Positions 8,166-12,050 of a stretch of DNA of 12,050 nucleotides are shown here, one piece after another. The stretch lies in NCBI GenBank assembly GCA_009663005.1, contig VIGQ01000552.1, positions 17,501 to 29,550 of the forward strand, in the 5' to 3' direction. Source of the stretch: Actinidia chinensis (Eukaryota > Streptophyta > Magnoliopsida > Ericales > Actinidiaceae). Numbering within the stretch: the stretch's first letter is position 1; each line of letters begins with the position of its first letter. The notes beneath the pieces are model-generated. The model searched no databases. It was not told where the DNA came from and saw only the letters and a list, made by a program, of their open reading frames with translations. The translations under genes were made by a program, and so were the position numbers.

Positions 8166-8200
8166 ATTACGTCATAGAATAAAATGGAAAATAAAGGGAA

Positions 8201-8219
8201 GGGGAGGGAGGGAGGGGGG
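8201..8219 (+). other. G-quadruplex motif
   Basis: The run GGGGAGGGAGGGAGGGGGG has four G-tracts of three or more separated by single A residues, the shortest-loop consensus for a parallel G-quadruplex. It sits 30 bases into unit C, in a place where units A and B have unrelated sequence. Confidence 0.7.
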
Positions 8220-8266
8220 AATCAGCCGGGGTGTAATGAGATTGGAAATGAAAATAAAAGAGAAGT

Positions 8267-8325
8267 AACTCTCACTCTCTCTCTTTATCATAACTCTCAC
8301 CTCTCTCTTTATCACAATAACTCTC
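8267..8325 (+). repeat. Three short direct repeats, AACTCTC(A/G)C
   Basis: Copies begin at 8267, 8292 and 8319 (spacing 25 and 27 bp). The first two are followed by CTCTCTCTTTATCA. They may be an expanded version of the CACTCTCTCTCCTCACACAT stretch near 5879 in unit A. Confidence 0.6.
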
Positions 8326-8354
8326 GCAAATACAAACCAATTTTATTCTTTTTT

Positions 8355-9283
8355 TTTGCTACCCCTTTATTTTATTTTTTTTACTTTCACTTCGAAGTTT
8401 TATATAAAAATCTTTTTTATAAATTTTATAACCACCTTTATTTTTTTTTTTCTTTTTTCATTACACCTTGATCTATTTTTTTTTACTTTACTTCCGAATT
8501 TTTTTATAAAAATAAAATTATGATAAAATTTTATAATTTCTTTTACTCCACCTTTATTTTTATAAAAGAAAAAAATTGAATCAAGGGTTTTAATATTGAT
8601 TTTTTTAAAATTTGATGGGTTGAATGATAGGTTATATATTATTTGTTATTGAGTCTTTTTTTTAATACTCTTGATATTATTTTTTTTCTTTCACTTTCAA
8701 AGTTTTATATAAAAAAATAATTTAAAAAAATATAATTTTTTTTGGAGAAGATATTAATTAGAAGTTATGTCTTATGTAATATTGAATTTACACTATATTG
8801 ATACGTTAAAAGTTATCTCTTTTCTTTGTGTTTTATGATAAATCAAACTAGAAAAATACATATTAATTTTTAAGGAAGTCCCAAATAACAAATAACATAT
8901 AACTATCAACCATTGGAAATTAAAAAAAATATTAAAAAATTTGATTCATTTTTTTTTTTTATATAAAAAATCATAACATGAGAAGTAAAAAGAATTATAA
9001 TTTTTTATTAAATTTTTTATATAAAAAAATTCGTGAAAGTGAAAGTAAAAAAAAAATTAAGGAGTATTAAAAGAAAAAGAAGTAAAGGGGGTATAAAAAT
9101 TTTTTATTATAATTTTTTTAATATAAAAATTCGAAAGTAAAAGTAAAAAAAAAAAAAAAGAATCAAGGGAGTATTAAAAAAAAAGGAAATAAAGAGGTAT
9201 TAAAAAAAAATAATAAAAGAGTTAAATGACAAAATTGTAGTTTGAGAAAAGAATTGGGAGTAAAAGTTGAAAGTAAAAAAAAA
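8355..9283. repeat. Large inverted repeat inside unit C
   Basis: Left-arm subrepeats TTTTACTTTCACTTCGAAGT (about 8389), TTTACTTTACTTCCGAATT and CTTTCACTTTCAAAGTTTTAT (about 8689) face right-arm TTCGTGAAAGTGAAAGTAAA (about 9030), AAAAATTCGAAAGTAAAAGT (about 9125) and their GGGAGTATTAAAA spacers. The centre lies near 8810. The layout is the same as in units A and B. Confidence 0.62.
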
Positions 9284-9496
9284 GGGTATGGGGTGCCATT
9301 GGGATGGTGGAAGAAGTGGGTGACCCCACACTCAGCCAATCCCAATGATCCAATCATGGTGGAGTACATTTGGGGTTACAACATTAGGGTACCATAACAC
9401 TACCACAATCCCAAACTTACCATCAATATCATCACCAACGTGAAACCATAACCCTAGATCCCACCACTTACTATGCCAACACTCGCCGCCGACCAT

Positions 9497-9515
9497 CCCC
9501 CCCCCCCCCACCCCC
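9497..9515 (+). repeat. C homopolymer run
   Basis: Thirteen C (9497-9509), one A, then five C. The minus strand can form a G-quadruplex and the plus strand an i-motif. The exact length is prone to sequencing error. Confidence 0.85.
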
Positions 9516-9564
9516 GTCGTCATAAGTCCTCGCCACCACTTCCAGCCTCTTCCCCTACGGCCAC

Positions 9565-9579
9565 CCTCTCTCTCTCTCT
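9565..9579 (+). repeat. CT microsatellite
   Basis: Seven CT units follow CCACC. The complementary AG microsatellite lies about 90 bases downstream, so the two tracts could pair as a stem. Confidence 0.85.
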
Positions 9580-9668
9580 AAATATGCATAATGTTACAGA
9601 GCGCAAGTAAGGACAGAGAATCAGGAATGTAGGTGGTGGGACTCATGGGGAGAATCAACTTTAAACCT

Positions 9669-9687
9669 AGAGAGAGAGAGAGAGAGA
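9669..9687 (+). repeat. AG microsatellite
   Basis: An uninterrupted AG run (9669-9687) is the inverted counterpart of the CT tract at 9565-9579. Confidence 0.85.
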
Positions 9688-9916
9688 TGAGATGGGGATT
9701 CCGTAACTATCGAAAAACTTGGAAGATAAATGGCCAGATCCGATCGTTAGGGCCTTCTAAAGCCAACCTAAAGAGTTGGGCGCTAAAAGCCCGACCCTAT
9801 GAAGCTGGTATGATGCTCTTGAGGCCCAAAAGTTCGGACTGGTGGGGTCCATTCTTACCGTACAGTGTTCATTAGGATTAGGGCATGTTTTATAAGACCG
9901 TATTATTAAGACAGTA

Positions 9917-10075
9917 ATAGTAATTGTCCGTGTCACGGGTATACGTTAAAAAAAAAAATACATTTAAAAGTATACTTATAGATTTATAATTAAAAAACAA
10001 AACATATAAAGTTAGATTAAAAGATCACATTGTACATTCATAATCCGAAGAGATTACATTGCTACAAAATAGAGA
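9917..10075 (-). mobile_element. Possible short Helitron-like element, inverted
   Basis: On the minus strand the 3' end reads a T-tract, then TACCCGTGACACGGACAATTACTAT. This aligns with the unit B end (T-tract, TGCCCGTGGACACGGGCAATTAC) and also carries a CTAT close to the CTRR of Helitron ends. The hairpin is at 9925-9941. A plausible 5' start on the same strand is TCTCTATTTTGTAG, whose first base is 10075. The element would then be about 159 bp. The 5' flank is T rather than the expected A, so that end is uncertain. The hairpin homology itself is good. Confidence 0.38.
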
Positions 10076-10484
10076 ATAAATAGAAACTACATAATTTTGA
10101 AAAAAATTGCTAGTTAGGGTGAAAATGAGAGGAAATGAAAGCGGTGTTTAATTTTTTGGGTGTGGGTCCCACTTAAAAAATGATTCAATAGGTAAAAAAA
10201 TATGCTAGATTTAAAATTTTTTTTGTTAATTGGATAAGAACTTATGTGAGTCTCACACTTTTGAGAAGATGAATAATATTTTTGGAGGACGAAAAAAAAT
10301 AATCTCAATGTAAAATTTCAGCACGTTGAATTAATTCAAATAAATTTTAACTGTAAATAGTGGAAGATTAATTTGAAATTCAAAATGAGTTGTGTTTTAT
10401 AATATAGATAAAATGGGTGTTATTTGTAGTGTAGTAATTTTTCCTAGAAGTGTGTCATCATTGTCATAAAGTAGTGATAGGTGG
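10076..10484. other. AT-rich intergenic stretch
   Basis: No gene. It contains a GTGGG-T-CCCAC palindrome near 10161 and a 64-codon minus-strand frame without motifs. Nothing else can be supported. Confidence 0.45.
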
Positions 10485-10641
10485 CGTGGGTAAAAGACAC
10501 ACCATTTTGTTCTCTCACAAAACAGTGGAAACCCGCCCTTAATTAGGGTTTTCTACGTTTTTCTAAAGTGAGCGCGGGTGTCACTTATTGTGTGAGAGGT
10601 TATAAATGGGGGTGTCTTTGTACACACCCACTTTAGGTGTG
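10485..10641. mobile_element. Foldback MITE-like element, tandem copy 1
   Basis: The ends GGTAAAAGACACACC and GGGTGTCTTTGTACACACC are inverted repeats. Inside, CTCTCACAAAACAGTGGAAACCCGC pairs with GCGGGTGTCACTTATTGTGTGAGAG. The short centre is CCTTAATTAGGGTTTTC and neighbouring bases. It has no coding capacity. The whole unit is repeated directly downstream with more than half of its positions alike, in the same order. Confidence 0.6.
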
Positions 10642-10795
10642 GGTTGTGTACAAGACACACCTATTTGTCTCTCACAAAACAAGGAGAGCCCGCACATAAT
10701 TAGGGGTCACGTTTTTATAAACTAGGGCGGTGGTTTCATTATTTGTGCGAGGGTTATAAAAGGGTGTGTCTTGTACACACCCACTTTAGGTGTGT
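10642..10795. mobile_element. Foldback MITE-like element, tandem copy 2
   Basis: The ends are perfect 17-base inverted repeats: TGTGTACAAGACACACC (10645-10661) and GGTGTGTCTTGTACACA (10763-10779). The interior again folds (TCTCTCACAAAAC against TTTGTGCGAGGG). The flank CCCACTTTAGGTGTG follows both copies, at about 10627 and 10780, giving a period of 153 bp on the right side and 158 bp on the left. Each end is itself nearly palindromic (GGTGTGT-CTTG-TACACACC), so nested hairpins are possible. The superfamily is unknown to me. Confidence 0.6.
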
Positions 10796-11400
10796 ACGAT
10801 TGCATTATTTTGTCATAACTCTTGTTTTTAGATGATGGCCAAAAGGAAAAAACATTATAATTAAACAACTGAGACATTCACACTTATGTTTTAAAATAAT
10901 CAACCTTTTAACAGAAAGTGTAGTTAGAAAAATATTGACATCTAACATTGGATCTGGAAATAAGATGTGAGTCAGGGTTGTACCAATTGGTCTCTTTAGC
11001 CCCGGAGAAATATTTTTTTGTGTACGATCCTATCCCAAAATTCAAATTACTAACAAAAACCCTACTACACCATGATGCACCACCATCAACATAACTCAAA
11101 TATTCATACCAAAAATTAGGGAAAAATTAATTTTTTATAGTACATACTCAATTGTGGTGAATCTCACAAAATATCGATTTTACCACATATAATATGCATT
11201 GTACAAAATACATTATGTCTAGCATTGCCTATCCACACTAGTTGCTTCTAACGTGGTCATGTTTCTGGAACCAAAGCTCTGATTTAGTCACAGATTTCTT
11301 AGATGACAAGTTATTAAGGGAATTATGTAAATACCACGTAAGTCCCCATCTGATTAAGGGGTGATAACGAGTAAAATACTAATTGTTCAAACTAGATTAA
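10796..11400. other. Intergenic stretch, nothing recognised
   Basis: Ordinary AT-rich sequence. A 63-codon minus-strand frame (10908-11099) has no motif. AAACCCTA, the plant telo-box string, occurs at 11057-11064, which alone is not informative. Confidence 0.45.
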
Positions 11401-11889
11401 AATTGAATAAGTTTTAAATATGTTCAGGTTTTGCTTGTTATATTTGAACCGATCTCCAACGAGTTTTAATATACCGATCACGGCCGATCTGAGTAGGTTT
11501 GAGGAAATTCTTAACATTATAAGTTATCGAGCCCGAGACAATAGATTGTTCAGAAGCTTGGTTTAAAGTTTTACAAATTTAAAAAAATATATTCGAGTTT
11601 GGTTTGTTTCTGTTAACAAAATTAAACTCAACCAAGTTTTATGAGCCACAAAATTGTTTGGTGGGATACGAGTGTTTTTAAAATAAGTGATTTTCCTTGT
11701 CCCGACATGATTAACGTACTAGAATTCTGTACCGCTATAAAGAGAGCCTCTAAAATCGGTTTGCAAGTATGTAAAGCCATAGATAGACTCTACGTGATAA
11801 TCCCCAAGCATGCCATCATTGGTCCAACGCAAATTGGCCAAACGGGGTCAGAAGTATTTATTTACACCAAAATTTTTCAACAATTGTTT
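11401..11889. other. Upstream region of the right-edge promoter, unassigned
   Basis: The section 11441-11635 has scattered strings such as ATCGAGCCCGAGAC and a GAGTTT..AAACTC inverted pair (11595-11629) that could be a worn foldback element. An 84-codon plus-strand frame (11641-11895) has mixed composition but no recognisable domain, and it ends directly before the promoter elements. I treat it as chance unless homologues are found. TTGGCCAA at 11834-11841 is a perfect palindrome. Confidence 0.4.
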
Positions 11890-12050
11890 TCGTAATTAAC
11901 CAATCATTTAGCCGCTCTAAACAATTTAAGGGTTGTAATTGATTCTGGTAGACCTTAATTTCCTCCATTCAGCTCTCCTTTTGGCCTATATATTTACACC
12001 TTCCTACTTCAGTTCTAATACACAACGAAAAAGCAAAGTATTTTCCTACA
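11890..12050 (+). promoter_or_regulatory. TATA promoter and start of a 5' UTR for a gene beyond the window
   Basis: In order there are a CCAAT box (11900-11904), a pyrimidine patch (TTTCCTCCATTCAGCTCTCC, near 11959) and a TATA box (CCTATATATTTACACC, core 11987-11994). About 25-35 bases later comes a CA-rich leader, CTAATACACAACGAAAAAGC. The transcription start is most likely in 12015-12025. The spacing from TATA to the A/C-rich leader and the Y patch upstream are typical of plant core promoters. No ATG occurs before the window ends, so the product is unknown. Confidence 0.6.

Larger units (their letters stand above)
6858..8171 (+). mobile_element. Helitron-like tandem repeat, unit B (longest copy)
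   Basis: This begins TCTATAAACAAATCACAACT directly after unit A and ends with the perfect hairpin TGCCCGTG-GA-CACGGGCA (8148-8165) plus ATTACG, with unit C starting at the next base. It aligns with unit A along its length: TTGATCTAACAGCTCAGATT near 6930, the central ATAGTCTCAAATAACAACTA near 7553, TATTAAAATTTTGATCC near 7609, and the tail CTCTCTTATATTAGTTAG near 8002. It is about 190 bp longer than unit A, mainly because the left arm has a third TTTTACTT-type subrepeat and an ACTCCACC block (near 7225). It has no coding capacity. As the fullest copy it is the best reference for the family. Confidence 0.52.
8172..9283 (+). mobile_element. Helitron-like tandem repeat, unit C, 3'-truncated
   Basis: The start TCATAGAATAAAAT follows unit B directly and resembles TCTCTATAATAAAAT of unit A. 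From about 8355 it aligns with units A and B: the left arm, then TGATACGTTAAAAGTTAT, CCAAATAACAAATAACATATAACTA near 8880, the right arm, and GAATTGGGAGTAAAAGTTGAAAG (to about 9273). It stops near 9283, before the tail and both hairpins. Its first 180 bp differ: the TTGATCTAA/GCTCAGATTTCA block is absent, and a G-rich run and CTCTCAC repeats occupy the place. It has no coding capacity. Confidence 0.5.
9284..9916. other. GC-richer unassigned segment
   Basis: This has clearly more G/C than its neighbours, with CACTCGCCGCCGACC near 9480, TCCGATCGTTAGGGCC near 9737 and GGGCGCTAAAAGCCC near 9778. Minus-strand frames at 9163-9369 and 9332-9523 and a plus-strand frame at 9633-9875 are open for 63-80 codons but match no family I know. 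It may be a piece of a host gene's upstream region, or sequence that replaced the tail of unit C. I see no splice-flanked exon. Confidence 0.4.

Noticed and set aside
8184..8471. 95-codon plus-strand frame in unit C
   Set aside because: Gly/Lys then Phe-rich low-complexity product from the G-run and T-rich arm, with no counterpart in units A and B.
5731..9283. CRISPR array or centromeric satellite
   Set aside because: Three copies only, 1.1-1.3 kb long with indels and defined mobile-type ends; no short regular repeats with unique spacers, and plant context.
9163..9523. Minus-strand frames in the GC-richer segment as an exon of a captured gene
   Set aside because: Repeated Gly/Val/Trp-rich or Phe-rich composition and no recognised domain; kept only as an unassigned segment.
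11641..11895. 84-codon plus-strand frame as a short gene
   Set aside because: More even composition than its neighbours but no motif, no promoter before it, and it ends where the CCAAT/TATA promoter begins.
1..12050. tRNA, rRNA or organelle-derived insert
   Set aside because: I found no tRNA A-box/B-box pair with cloverleaf pairing and no recognisable plastid or mitochondrial gene on either strand by eye.

Overview
The window looks like nuclear DNA from a flowering plant, probably a eudicot. It is strongly AT-rich with long A/T homopolymers, has no intact long reading frame, and carries several kinds of plant transposon debris. It also holds the N-terminal exon of a plant CC-NBS-LRR resistance gene and, at the right edge, a plant-type TATA promoter. 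Species cannot be told from the sequence alone. No complete protein-coding gene is present.

Layout. 1-1540: AT-rich intergenic DNA with a possible short LINE 3' end at about 444-563. 1545-1837 (minus strand): the broken coiled-coil start of a CC-NBS-LRR gene, with a one-base frameshift and no NB-ARC or LRR part. 2420-2720: GC-rich foldback, MITE-like pieces sharing a CTAGGCGCT...AGCGCTTTTTAGA module. 2740-3940: a GT-rich stretch with degenerate tandem repeats, ending in GGGCGTGACA, which I read tentatively as a decayed Ty3/gypsy LTR. 3960-5700: AT-rich, with a 20-bp poly(A)-bearing insertion flanked by 16-bp direct repeats, a 35-bp tandem duplication, and an orphan minus-strand promoter-like patch near 5230-5300.

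5731-9283 is the most notable part: three head-to-tail copies of a 1.1-1.3 kb repeat. Each begins with TC plus an A/T-rich start (TCTCTATAAT, TCTATAAACA, TCATAGAATA). The first two end with a GC-rich hairpin of the TGCCCGTG-GA-CACGGGCA type followed by CAATTA. I interpret these as non-autonomous Helitron-like elements joined 3' end to 5' start, each with a very large internal inverted repeat made of shorter subrepeats. The third copy is cut off at about 9283. A fourth hairpin, in inverted orientation, lies at 9925-9941.

9284-9916 is a GC-richer unassigned segment with C, CT and AG runs. 10485-10795 is a tandem duplication, with a period near 153 bp, of a short foldback element with near-perfect GTGTACAAGACACACC-type ends. 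10800-11640 is ordinary intergenic DNA. 11890-12050 looks like a CCAAT/TATA promoter and the start of a 5' UTR for a plus-strand gene beyond the window.

There is no gene network to describe. The window is an accessory, transposon-rich intergenic region between a dead resistance-gene fragment and the promoter of the next gene.
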